Positions 23,324 to 31,706 are shown, numbered from the stretch's first letter. The stretch: 34,695 nt of DNA from Bacillus sp. ISL-37 (GCF_018613315.1 NZ_JAGGQL010000062.1:1-34695); one strand, 5' to 3'. Notes: generated by a model not told the origin, from the letters alone. Numbers and translations are program-made.

Positions 23324-23691
23324 GTGAAACAAGGTGTTAAACGTAAGAAGTTTTTTTACTTTTTAGCAGCTGGAACAATCGTATCTGCACCTCTGATGTG
23401 GAATGAATTTGTTCTTCCTAGCTTAATAGGGTGTTTTTATCTTATCTGTATTGGTGTTGTTTCTCTAATAGGGCAAATCGTCTTAACGAGTGCCTTTACA
23501 CATGAGAACATTATCGTTGTTGAAGTGGTGCGATACATAGGTATTTTTTTCAATATCATGTGGGGATTGTCATATGGGGTGAGACAACAAGTTTTTTATC
23601 TGTCATGGGTGGTGCACTAATTATCGCGGTCTCAATCATTTTGTCAAGACAAAAGAACACAATGGTTTCTTTAAAGCAGCAAGTTAATTAA
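23324..23691 (+). pseudogene. frameshifted C-terminal remnant of an EamA/DMT transporter
   Basis: The first frame (GTG 23324 onward) encodes about 83 residues resembling the second EamA domain. At about 23565-23575 the reading changes frame: continuing in the next frame gives IWGETTSFLSVMGGALIIAV and a tail ending at TAA 23689-23691, the usual last two helices and glutamate of DMT proteins. In the original frame it ends at 23620 in unrelated residues. The N-terminal half (about 150 aa) is missing. A frameshift plus truncation means no working transporter. It is the first gene behind the Zur promoter. Confidence 0.75.
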
Positions 23692-23712
23692 ATTGAAATT
23701 GGAGTGGAATAC

Positions 23713-25269
23713 ATGCTTAAAAAGTTTATTACGCTTATGGCAATAGCTATCATCTTTATTTTTGTATCAGGATGTAACAATCAACAGAAAAGCAGTAATT
23801 CAATGAAAGAGGAAGTCTCACCTAAATCAACAGAATCAGGGGAAAAATCACTTACATTATTGTTCAGCTTTGCATCCAAAACAATTGATCCTCATCAAGA
23901 TTGGATGGGTGTCCGTGCAGGCATTGCAGAGACTTTAGTTAAAATTGATGAAAACCTTACGATCAAGCCGTGGTTAGCTGAATCTTGGGAACAAGTGGAT
24001 GATAGAACATGGACGTTTACATTGCGAGAGGGGATTACGTTTCATGATGGTACTCCAATGAATGCAGAAGCGGTGAAAGCCTCATTCGAAAGAGCCTTAA
24101 GTGTAAACGATTCTATTAGCTCTAGCCTAAAAATTGAGTCAATGGAAGCAAACGGTCAAGAAATTACGTTTGTGACAAAGGAAAAATACCCAGCATTTCT
24201 ATCGGAACTTGTGCACACTAATGCTTCCATTATTAAGGTGGATGCAGATAACATAAGCGAGAGGCCAATTGCTACAGGTCCGTTTAAAGTGGCGGATTTT
24301 TTACCTGAGTCTGAAATCAAGTTAGAGAAGTATGCTGACTATTGGGATGGCGCTGCAAATATTGATAAAGCAACCATTAAATTCAACTCCGATGGGAATG
24401 TCCGTGCGCTAGCCCTTCAATCGGGTGAAGCGGATATTGCCTATCATTTACCTCCTGAAGGACTTAGTGCAATTGAAAACAGTAACAATCTTCGAGTAGA
24501 GTCGGTGTCAAGCTTGCGGGTTCATTTTATCTTGTATAACTCAGCAAAGCCAGCCTTGCAAGATGGAAAGGTTCGAAAAGCATTAGACTTACTGGTGAAT
24601 CGGCCTGTGATGGTAAATGAGATAATGAATGGCCATGCTACAGCTGCAAATGGACCTTTTAATCCTTCATTCCCATTTGCTTCAGATATTGATCCGGCTA
24701 GCTATGATCCAGCTAAAGCAAAATCTTTACTAAAAGAAGCGGGGTATGAGAAAAACAAAGCTGGAAAACTTGAAAAAGATGGTGAAGTTCTTCAGCTGAC
24801 AATTGCCACTTATCAGGGAAGACCTGAATTGCCTTTAATGGCTCAATATCTACAAGCAGAAGCAGCTAGTTTAGGGATTGATATCAACATAGTAACGGTT
24901 GAGGACATTGATACTTATTTGTGGGAACAACAAAATGAGTGGGATATGGCGACATATTCTAATTTAACAGCTCCAAGAGGGGATGGAGGATACTTCTTTA
25001 ACGTTGCTTACTTGCCAGAGGGTTCTTTAAACCCTGGACAAATCAACATTCCGGAAGTAAACGAATTAACGGAACAACTAAATGAAAAAGCCGATCAACA
25101 AGAACGAATTGCTTTACAAAAGAAAGCGGTGGCTATTATTCAAGAACAGCTTCCGCAATCCTTTATTTTACACCCGCATATCATTGTCGGTGTAAATGAA
25201 CGGGTGAAAAATTGGAGCCCAGGATCAGAAGAGTATTATTCGATTACGAATTCAATAGATGTTGAATAA
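23713..25269 (+). CDS. lipoprotein solute-binding protein, Opp/Nik/Cnt type (SBP family 5)
   Basis: A 518-aa extracellular lipoprotein. The signal peptide ends in the lipobox VSGC, and the mature part is an SBP_bac_5 fold with TFTLREGITFHDGTPMNAEAV near residue 105 and ATGPFKV near 190. The best resemblance is to nickel or metallophore binding proteins (NikA/CntA): SSLRVHFILYN and TAPRGDGGYF fall where that group has its ligand-binding arginines. With two Zur boxes upstream, uptake of a zinc-metallophore complex is more likely than peptide import, but this is inference. ATG 23713 is preferred over GTG 23704 because GGAGTGG sits 5 nt before it. A hairpin follows. Confidence 0.9.
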   Translation: MLKKFITLMAIAIIFIFVSGCNNQQKSSNSMKEEVSPKSTESGEKSLTLLFSFASKTIDPHQDWMGVRAGIAETLVKIDENLTIKPWLAESWEQVDDRTWTFTLREGITFHDGTPMNAEAVKASFERALSVNDSISSSLKIESMEANGQEITFVTKEKYPAFLSELVHTNASIIKVDADNISERPIATGPFKVADFLPESEIKLEKYADYWDGAANIDKATIKFNSDGNVRALALQSGEADIAYHLPPEGLSAIENSNNLRVESVSSLRVHFILYNSAKPALQDGKVRKALDLLVNRPVMVNEIMNGHATAANGPFNPSFPFASDIDPASYDPAKAKSLLKEAGYEKNKAGKLEKDGEVLQLTIATYQGRPELPLMAQYLQAEAASLGIDINIVTVEDIDTYLWEQQNEWDMATYSNLTAPRGDGGYFFNVAYLPEGSLNPGQINIPEVNELTEQLNEKADQQERIALQKKAVAIIQEQLPQSFILHPHIIVGVNERVKNWSPGSEEYYSITNSIDVE

Positions 25270-25278
25270 GAAAGAATT

Positions 25279-25312
25279 GTGAAAGTGTCTACGATACTTT
25301 CACTTTTCTTGT
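25279..25312 (+). terminator. intra-operon hairpin after the binding-protein gene
   Basis: GTGAAAGTGT (25279-25288) pairs with ATACTTTCAC (25294-25303) with one G-U pair and a 5-nt loop, followed by TTTTCTTGTT. Such hairpins between a binding-protein gene and its permease genes usually give partial termination and more binding protein than membrane components. Confidence 0.75.
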
Positions 25313-25340
25313 TCTTTTCAGTGTATAGGAGGTGCCTGGG

Positions 25341-26291
25341 GTGAGAAAAATTTTGTCTATCGTTGCTTCAAGGCTTGTTCAATTATTCATCATGGTTTCA
25401 ATCCTTTCTTTTGTGACCTTTGTATTAATTAAGGTCACACCTGGTGATCCCATTCGGGATTTGCTAAATGTAGATGATGTTGTTGCAACAAAAGCTGATG
25501 AGGAAAGGTTAAAGATAGAATATGAGTTTGATAAGCCAATTTTCGTTCAATATGGAAAATGGATTTTGAATGTCATGCATTTTGATTTGGGAGAATCTAT
25601 TATTTCCAAACGACCAGTTAAGGAAATGATCCTTAGCAGATTGCCAGCGACCATTTCCTTAACGACTGGTGGCATGGTCGTACTGTTTTTACTTTCCATT
25701 TCATTTGGAACTCTAGGTGCTGTTTATGAAGGTCGTTGGCCAGACTTTATTAGCAGATGGGTGGCCATGTTAGGTGCTTCTATTCCTAGTTTTTGGCTGG
25801 GTCTATTGTTAATTTATTTCTTTTCCTTAAAACTTAATCTTTTACCGGTAATGGGAAAGGGGACGTTAGCCCATTTTGTATTGCCCTCGATCACACTAGG
25901 TGTTGCTATGGCTCCAATGTATATTCGACTCTTACGTGAGCGTCTTATTTCTACATTACAAAGTTCGTACATTGAGGCAGCCAGGGCAAGGGGATTAAGT
26001 AAAGAACGGATCCTATTCTTTCATGCCTTAAGAGGAAGTCTAATACCGTTGCTTACTATGTTTGGCTTGAGTATTGGAAGCCTTTTAGGAGGAGTTACGG
26101 TAATTGAAATCCTTTTCTCTTGGCCGGGAATGGGAGAGCTTATTGTGAGCTCGGTAAAACAACGTGATTATCCTGTCATACAAGGTTACATTCTCATAGT
26201 GGGTTTTTTAGTTGTGCTTACCAATCTAATTGTCGATTTATTATATTTAGTTGTTAATCCTCAAATCAAACAAGGAAAGGAGACTGTGTAA
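25341..26291 (+). CDS. ABC transporter permease, NikB/DppB/CntB type
   Basis: A 316-aa permease with about six helices, starting RKILSIVASRLVQLFIMVSILSF with the usual TPGDP motif after helix 1 and the EAA loop EAARARGLSKERILFFHALR near residue 215. GTG 25341 is chosen because AGGAGGTG is 6 nt upstream; the frame can be extended to GTG 25332. It overlaps the next permease by one base (TAATG). Part of the five-gene importer behind the Zur promoter. Confidence 0.92.
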   Translation: MRKILSIVASRLVQLFIMVSILSFVTFVLIKVTPGDPIRDLLNVDDVVATKADEERLKIEYEFDKPIFVQYGKWILNVMHFDLGESIISKRPVKEMILSRLPATISLTTGGMVVLFLLSISFGTLGAVYEGRWPDFISRWVAMLGASIPSFWLGLLLIYFFSLKLNLLPVMGKGTLAHFVLPSITLGVAMAPMYIRLLRERLISTLQSSYIEAARARGLSKERILFFHALRGSLIPLLTMFGLSIGSLLGGVTVIEILFSWPGMGELIVSSVKQRDYPVIQGYILIVGFLVVLTNLIVDLLYLVVNPQIKQGKETV

Positions 26292-27139
26292 TGGAACCGG
26301 CTTTGATAAAAGCTAAAGCATTTAAACTTATCCATGATCCTAATATGACAATAGGACTTTTCCTTGTTGTGCTATTAGGCGGGGTAACAATCCTTGGTGG
26401 ATGGCTTCTTCCACACGATCCCTTTCAAATAAATATGAATAATAGATTACAAGGAACTTCCTTGGACCATTGGTTTGGTACAGACCAATTAGGGCGGGAT
26501 GTATTTTCAAGAATTATTTATGGTGCAAAATTAACCATCGGACTCGGTGTATTTGCCATTATGATAGCTGTGGTTATCGGCGTACCAATTGGTCTTTTTT
26601 CAGGTTTTATAGGTGGAAGAGTAGATGCTTTCTTAATGAGAATTGTAGACGGCATATTGTCGTTTCCCGATTTTATTCTTGCTATTGCCATTGCTGGTAT
26701 GCTTGGACCTAACTTAACAAATTTAATCATAGCGATCGTTTTAGTGAGATGGATCGTATATGCACGAGTTGTGCGTGGATTGGTGCTGGCTGAGAAAGAA
26801 AAGGAGTATGTGCTAGTTTCCAAGGTCTCGTTTTCTAGTGCCTTCAAAACAATAAGGATGCATTTAATTCCGCAAATTCTTCCAGATATCATTGTCATGG
26901 CTGCCATTGATGTGGGGAAGGTCATTCTGCTCATCTCTGCGTTTTCTTATATTGGTCTCGGAGCACAGCCGCCTATTCCAGAATGGGGAGCTATGTTGAA
27001 TGAAGGGCGTTCATACTTTCAAGTCGTACCTTCTCTAATGATTTACCCAGGTCTCGCCATTATGTTAACGGTATTATGCTGCAACCTGCTAGGTGATGGA
27101 CTGAAAAACTATTTTGATATTCGCAAAAGGAGGGGTTAA
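26291..27139 (+). CDS. ABC transporter permease, NikC/DppC/CntC type
   Basis: A 282-aa permease. It shows the DppC-family N-terminal helix, then GTDQLGRDVFSRIIYGAKLTIGLG and the cytoplasmic EAA-like loop around residues 175-195. The C-terminal LGAQPPIPEWGAMLNEGR is the family hallmark. It pairs with the preceding permease to form the channel. It overlaps both neighbours by one base, so translation is coupled. Confidence 0.93.
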   Translation: MEPALIKAKAFKLIHDPNMTIGLFLVVLLGGVTILGGWLLPHDPFQINMNNRLQGTSLDHWFGTDQLGRDVFSRIIYGAKLTIGLGVFAIMIAVVIGVPIGLFSGFIGGRVDAFLMRIVDGILSFPDFILAIAIAGMLGPNLTNLIIAIVLVRWIVYARVVRGLVLAEKEKEYVLVSKVSFSSAFKTIRMHLIPQILPDIIVMAAIDVGKVILLISAFSYIGLGAQPPIPEWGAMLNEGRSYFQVVPSLMIYPGLAIMLTVLCCNLLGDGLKNYFDIRKRRG

Positions 27140-27960
27140 TGATGAAAAGTTCTTTGATTTCCATACAAGATTTGCGGATTACTAGTCAATCAGAAGAGAA
27201 GGTGTTAGTTAGCAATGTCAATTTAGAGATTGAAAAGGGAGAAATTGTCGGTCTTATTGGAGAAAGTGGCAGCGGAAAAAGTTTAACCGCTAGAGCTGTC
27301 ATGAGACTTCTCCCCCCAGATATGAAAGTTAGTGGGGAAATTTTTTATAAAGGTACTGATATGCTGGCGGTCAATCCTAAAGAGGACCGTCATTTACTTG
27401 GAAGTGGAATAGGTATGATCTTTCAAGATTACAGAGGCAGCTTTACTCCTTTTATTAAAATTGGTAATCAGATGATCGAAACAATTCGAACACATTACAA
27501 GATGACTAAAAAAGAAGCAAAAAATATTGCTCTTAATGTTCTGGAAGAAATGGGACTAGAATCAAAACGAGTTTATGGAAGCTATTCTTTTCAACTAAGT
27601 GGAGGACAGGTTCAGCGCGCAGCTATAGCGATGTCGCTAGCTTTAAAACCAGATTTAATCATTTGTGATGAAATGACGACAGCACTGGATGTAATGAGCG
27701 GTGAAAGAGTATTAGATTATATTGATCAAATAAGGAATAATACAGGTTGCTCTGTCTTAATGATTACTCATGATTTAGCATTAGCCTATAAAAGGACAGA
27801 TCGTATGTATGTCATGAATCAAGGAGAAATAGTCGAAGAAGGTTTACCTGAACAAATTCGCTGTCATCATAAACATCCTTATACAAAAAAACTTTGTTCT
27901 TGCTTATTGGCTCTCCCTGCAGAGAAGTCAATACAAGAGAAAAGAGCGTATTCAGTATGA
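27139..27960 (+). CDS. ABC transporter ATP-binding protein, NikD/DppD/CntD type
   Basis: A 273-aa ATPase: Walker A GESGSGKS near residue 40, Q-loop MIFQDYRGSFTP, signature LSGGQVQR, Walker B LIICDEMTTALDV, H-loop ITHD, and the C-terminal HPYTKKL tail characteristic of the Opp/Nik family. Two adjacent ATGs (27139, 27142) follow AAAGGAGGGG; either could start. It overlaps the second ATPase gene by ATGA. Confidence 0.92.
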   Translation: MMKSSLISIQDLRITSQSEEKVLVSNVNLEIEKGEIVGLIGESGSGKSLTARAVMRLLPPDMKVSGEIFYKGTDMLAVNPKEDRHLLGSGIGMIFQDYRGSFTPFIKIGNQMIETIRTHYKMTKKEAKNIALNVLEEMGLESKRVYGSYSFQLSGGQVQRAAIAMSLALKPDLIICDEMTTALDVMSGERVLDYIDQIRNNTGCSVLMITHDLALAYKRTDRMYVMNQGEIVEEGLPEQIRCHHKHPYTKKLCSCLLALPAEKSIQEKRAYSV

Positions 27961-28724
27961 GCCTGATCATAGAAGGTCTTTCAAAACAGTACACCAAGGG
28001 TACTCAAGCGTTAAGGCATATTTCCCTCACAGTTCCAGAAGGTGAATGTGTTGGCATAGTTGGAGAAAGTGGCAGCGGAAAAAGTACGTTAGCCCGTATT
28101 CTATTAGGATTGGAACCATATAAAGAAGGTTTTATCACTTATAAAGGGAAGCAAATCGTCCCAAAAAATCGAAGTTCGTTACGCGAATACCGTAAGAGTG
28201 TCCAAATGGTTTTCCAGGATTCTACCAGCACATTAAACCCTAAATTGCCAGTATGGAAAAGTTTACTAGAACCATTGGATAATTATAAAGAAGCCTCACC
28301 TTCATTTCTGGAACAAGGTCTTACAAAATTGGAAAAGGCAGAGAAGCTTTTAGAAATAGTTGGATTAGAAAAAGAAATGATTAATCGTTATCCAGGGGAG
28401 TTAAGTGGGGGACAAAAGCAGCGTGTTAGTATTGCTAGAGCCATTAGTCTTGAACCTTCACTTCTGGTTTGTGATGAACCTACTGCTAGCTTAGATGTAA
28501 CAGTACAAGTTCAAATCCTGCAACTTCTCAAGGAGCTTCAAAGGAAAACCAACATGACCATTCTTTTTATTTCTCACGACATAAGAGCTGTTGCGTATTT
28601 ATGTGAGCGAATGATCGTTCTAAAAGACGGTTTAATGGTTGATGAGTTCAGAATGGATGACATTTATCACAGGGAACGTCATCCCTATACAAAAGCCCTT
28701 ATTCAAGCAGCTTCGTTAGAATAA
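27957..28724 (+). CDS. ABC transporter ATP-binding protein, NikE/DppF/CntF type
   Basis: A 255-aa ATPase partner of the preceding one. Walker A GESGSGKST, Q-loop MVFQDSTSTLNP, signature LSGGQKQR, Walker B LLVCDEPTASLDV, H-loop ISHD and the tail RHPYTKALI are all present. ATG 27957 is preferred: it gives the usual MSLIIEGLSKQY start and an ATGA overlap with the previous stop; the longer frame from TTG 27894 is an overlap artefact. It completes a five-component importer. Confidence 0.92.
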   Translation: MSLIIEGLSKQYTKGTQALRHISLTVPEGECVGIVGESGSGKSTLARILLGLEPYKEGFITYKGKQIVPKNRSSLREYRKSVQMVFQDSTSTLNPKLPVWKSLLEPLDNYKEASPSFLEQGLTKLEKAEKLLEIVGLEKEMINRYPGELSGGQKQRVSIARAISLEPSLLVCDEPTASLDVTVQVQILQLLKELQRKTNMTILFISHDIRAVAYLCERMIVLKDGLMVDEFRMDDIYHRERHPYTKALIQAASLE

Positions 28725-28748
28725 GTCATGTCTGGATAGGAGGAGTTT

Positions 28749-30107
28749 ATGAAGTTGGCAACTGAATCATTAAAGGCCTTAAATAGTACTGCATCCTTTA
28801 GTCATAGGGAGTATTTAATGTTGGCTATTCCACTTATAATATCAGGAATTTCAACACCAATTTTAGGGGCTGTTGATACTGCAGTAGTGGGAAGAATTCC
28901 TGATCCGGCTTCAATCGGCGGAGTTGCGGTTGGGGCTGTTATCTTTAATACGATGTACTGGCTCCTTGGATTTCTTCGTGTCAGTACAAGCGGATTTACC
29001 GCTCAAGCAGAAGGAGCAAATAATCAAACTGAAATGATATTTTCCTTAGTTAGGCCAATGATTTTAGCTATATTGTTTGGCATAATTTTTATTCTTTTAC
29101 AAGCTCCTATCCTATCCATTGCACTATCTTTGATTGGAGGAAGTGAAGCAGTATCATCCTTTGCATCCACCTATTTTTCGATTCGAATATGGGGAGCACC
29201 TTTTATTCTATTAAGCTACGTCATTATTGGCTGGCTGATTGGAATGGGAAAGGTTCGCTTAGCTTTGGCTACTCAAATATGGATGAATGTATTGAACATT
29301 CTATTAGACCTTGTTTTTGTCTTAGGTTTAGGAATGGGAGTAAAAGGCGTTGCTTATGCAACCCTTATAGCTGAAGTTAGTGCGGTACTGTTAGGGGCGT
29401 GGCTTCTATATTTCACTAATAGAGAGAAACTAGCTGATATAAAGATCACGATGTTACTGGATACAGAACCCATTCTAAAGATGATGAAAATGAACCGGGA
29501 TTTATTTCTGAGGACTGCATGTTTACTCACGATGACCGTAATATTTACCTCTATCGGTGCAAGTATGGGCGAAGTAACTTTAGCAGCTAATGCTATTTTG
29601 CTGCAAATTCACTATATAATAGCTTATTTATTTGGTGGGTTTGCTAATGCCTCTAGCATTTTGGTTGGCAGAGCTATTGGTGGAGCAAATCAGTATTTGT
29701 ATAAGCAGGCAATTAGCCTTTCGGCTCAGTGGGGATTTGCTTCGGCAGTTCTATTGAGTTTAAGCGTACTTTTTTTCGGTGAAAATTTTATCTCCTTATT
29801 TACGACAATTGCTGAAGTGGAAGATTTAACAAAGGATTTCCTGATGTGGATGATGCTGTTTCCAATATTGGGTTTCTGGGGTTTGCAGCTAGAAGGAATT
29901 TTTTCCGGTGCTACTGAAGCAAAATCGATCAGAGATTCCATTGCATTAGCTTTAATTGTCTTTTTAATTACTCTTTGGTTATGTGTGCCTCTGTATCAAA
30001 ATCATGGATTATGGATGGCGTTTATCCTATTTAGTTTATCTCGTTCTTTCTTTTTATCGTTATTTGTACCAAAGTTAACTCGTGAAAAAATGGTTAACCT
30101 AGGCTAA
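28749..30107 (+). CDS. MATE/DinF family exporter at the end of the Zur-controlled operon
   Basis: A 452-aa transporter with about 12 helices, closest in style to the DinF branch of MATE proteins (IPLIISGISTPILGAVDTAVVGR at the first helix). GGATAGGAGGAG precedes ATG 28749, 24 nt after the ATPase gene, so it is likely co-transcribed. In cnt-type metallophore systems an exporter accompanies the importer, but that exporter is an MFS protein; a MATE protein may fill the role here. No metallophore synthesis genes are in the window. Confidence 0.9.
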   Translation: MKLATESLKALNSTASFSHREYLMLAIPLIISGISTPILGAVDTAVVGRIPDPASIGGVAVGAVIFNTMYWLLGFLRVSTSGFTAQAEGANNQTEMIFSLVRPMILAILFGIIFILLQAPILSIALSLIGGSEAVSSFASTYFSIRIWGAPFILLSYVIIGWLIGMGKVRLALATQIWMNVLNILLDLVFVLGLGMGVKGVAYATLIAEVSAVLLGAWLLYFTNREKLADIKITMLLDTEPILKMMKMNRDLFLRTACLLTMTVIFTSIGASMGEVTLAANAILLQIHYIIAYLFGGFANASSILVGRAIGGANQYLYKQAISLSAQWGFASAVLLSLSVLFFGENFISLFTTIAEVEDLTKDFLMWMMLFPILGFWGLQLEGIFSGATEAKSIRDSIALALIVFLITLWLCVPLYQNHGLWMAFILFSLSRSFFLSLFVPKLTREKMVNLG

Positions 30108-30288
30108 CCTCCTGGTTCACTAATTATAATAAAGAGGAGTATTAAAGACACATACTGAGAGCATGTATATAGGATTTACTAAAAGATCATATATCTGATG
30201 TTTAAAGGCTGGGAGGAATGCAAGGACTGGGGAGTTGAGGTTTTTGAGGATGAATACTCATGAAGAGAAAGAGAAAACTAGAAAATGG

Positions 30289-30319
30289 TGACAGGTACCT
30301 AATGATACCTGTCATTTTT
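30289..30319. terminator. bidirectional terminator between MATE and hydrolase genes
   Basis: TGACAGGTA (30289-30297) and TACCTGTCA (30306-30314) form a perfect 9-bp stem with an 8-nt loop; T-rich on the right and A-rich on the left (AAAATGG). It overlaps the last codons of the minus-strand hydrolase. The 181-nt stretch before it (30108-30288) holds no gene I can support. Confidence 0.8.
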
Positions 30320-31078
30320 ATTTACAAATTGATAAATTAGCTGGTTAAGTTCTTTCGCACCCTTAGTGGGGACACGGTGGTCAACATTCTCGATAAAATG
30401 AAGGTCGTTTTGAGGAAGTTTTTCATGCAATTGCTTTGCATAAGAGTGAAAGGGCTTATCCTTCTTGCCATAAACCAGTAAGATTGGCAGATCAATCTCC
30501 TCTAGCTGATTGACACAATTGTATTTTAGACTATAGCGGTAATATTGCTCAATATTGCGGTAATCCCCTTTTCTTGCTTCTGAAAACATATTTTTAAACA
30601 GCTTTATATTAGCTGAATTACTCCAGGAGATGGACCAGGCTAATAAGTTTATGGCTCCTTTGCTTGAAAGCTTGATTCCTAAAGAAATCTTCTTTCTCAA
30701 GTAATCGTCATTCACATCGGGCATTGCCCCAACCGAAATTCCTCCCAAAGCTCTCTCAGGAAACGTCAGCATAAATTCTAAAACAATAGAACCGCCCGTC
30801 GAATATCCGCATATAAACGCTTTGTTTATATTAAGGTGGTCCAATAGTCGAATGATATCCTTAATAATCAGTGGATAGGTTATTGGTTCGGGGGAGTAGG
30901 GGCTATTTCCATGGCCCCTGATATCAAACGTAATGATCTGAAAATTTTTCGAGAGTTCTTCTAACTGATATTTGAAGTTCACTGAAGTCAATACAGGCGG
31001 GTGAATAAAAACGATCGGAGTTCCGCTTCCTTTTACAGTATAATACAGGCTGGCACTTTTCATATTCAACAATGGCAT
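30299..31078 (-). CDS. alpha/beta hydrolase
   Basis: A 259-aa cytoplasmic alpha/beta-fold hydrolase. The oxyanion HPP segment (VFIHPPVL), FDIRGHGNS, the nucleophile elbow GYSTGG with S93, a late YGKKD aspartate and the catalytic His in VDHRVP form the usual triad. Substrate cannot be told; esters, lactones or haloperoxidase-like reactions are all possible. Start ATG 31078 has GAGGTGA about 8 nt upstream on the minus strand. It is transcribed towards the MATE gene and separated from it by the terminator at 30289. The 31079-31480 gap contains no supported gene, only two frame remnants. Confidence 0.9.
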   Translation of the reverse strand: MPLLNMKSASLYYTVKGSGTPIVFIHPPVLTSVNFKYQLEELSKNFQIITFDIRGHGNSPYSPEPITYPLIIKDIIRLLDHLNINKAFICGYSTGGSIVLEFMLTFPERALGGISVGAMPDVNDDYLRKKISLGIKLSSKGAINLLAWSISWSNSANIKLFKNMFSEARKGDYRNIEQYYRYSLKYNCVNQLEEIDLPILLVYGKKDKPFHSYAKQLHEKLPQNDLHFIENVDHRVPTKGAKELNQLIYQFVNKNDRYH

Positions 31079-31483
31079 GTACTTGTCACCTCAACTACTT
31101 ATTATTATTTAACCAATTCGTCTGACCTGGAAGCGTTGAATCATCAAACAAAATTATTGGAGGAATCATTGGATATTTTTCCTTACTTTATTACAAAAAA
31201 TGCATATTGCCTGGGTAAGTGAAACGGGAAAAGGATATGAAAGGTAAAATCCCATGAAATGTAGGGAGTTACGGCAGTTAATGCTAAGTTGAATCAACAT
31301 AGCAATATAAATGCGTTATGAAATACAGAGACAATAGTTGTATAGTGTAACTTCAGCAGAGAGGAATAATGTTAATAGAGGAAGAAGCTTTGCTATCTGT
31401 AAATTACTTGAGGAGAATGGATGGAACCGATTTAAAGAAGTAGAATTAAGCGCATATAAAGCATATTGATAAGACAACCGAAA

Positions 31484-31522
31484 AAAAGCCGTAAAACCAA
31501 TTGAGGTTTTACGGCTTTTTTA
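31484..31522 (-). terminator. terminator of tRNA-Ala
   Basis: AAAGCCGTAAAACC (31486-31499) pairs with GGTTTTACGGCTTT (31505-31518), with T runs on both strands. In the direction of the tRNA it ends in a seven-T run. It is a near copy of the palindrome at 23026. Confidence 0.88.
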
Positions 31523-31527
31523 GAAAG

Positions 31528-31600
31528 TGGAGAATAGGGGGCTCGAACCCCTGACCTCAACGCTGCCAGCGTTGCGCTCTCCCAGCTGAGCTAATCCCCC
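31528..31600 (-). tRNA. tRNA-Ala(GGC)
   Basis: 73 nt on the minus strand: acceptor GGGGGAT/ATTCTCC with two G-U pairs, D-arm GCTC-AGCTGGGA-GAGC, anticodon stem CAACG/CGTTG around loop CTGGCAG (anticodon GGC, alanine GCC codons), five-base variable loop, T-arm AGGGG-TTCGAAC-CCCCT, discriminator A. The CCA end is not encoded (ACTT follows). It has its own promoter (31657-31629) and terminator. Confidence 0.97.
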
Positions 31601-31628
31601 ATATCTAAATAGATAAGGTACAAGAAAG

Positions 31629-31657
31629 ATTATATAACCATCTTGCTGGACATGCAA
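31629..31657 (-). promoter_or_regulatory. promoter of tRNA-Ala
   Basis: On the minus strand TTGCAT (31657-31652), a 17-nt spacer and a perfect TATAAT (31634-31629). The predicted start is about 22 nt before the tRNA. Confidence 0.85.
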
Positions 31658-31679
31658 GACAAAATTTTATTGGTAAACT

Positions 31680-31705
31680 AAAAAAAGCCGCGATTGAGCG
31701 GCTTT
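31680..31705 (-). terminator. terminator of the MgtC-family gene
   Basis: AAAGCCGC (31684-31691) and GCGGCTTT (31698-31705) form an 8-bp stem, followed on the minus strand by a T run. It begins one base after the stop codon. Confidence 0.9.
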
Positions 31706-31706
31706 C

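Noticed and set aside
30198-30266. 22-codon ATG frame (MFKGWEECKDWGVEVF region)
   Set aside because: It reads like the tail of a protein, but has no proper ribosome site and no upstream continuation, so I treat it as a remnant or chance.
31093-31222. Spo0E-like or other short protein (SSDLEALNHQTKLLEES region)
   Set aside because: The residues look coding and faintly recall Spo0E phosphatases, but there is no start codon or ribosome site in the open part and the SQELD motif is not kept. At most a gene relic.
31361-31470. Short frames near the tRNA (GWNRFKEVELSAY region and a 24-codon ATG frame)
   Set aside because: Protein-like composition but no start for the better frame and only 24 codons for the other. 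Possibly debris at the island end; not supportable as a gene.
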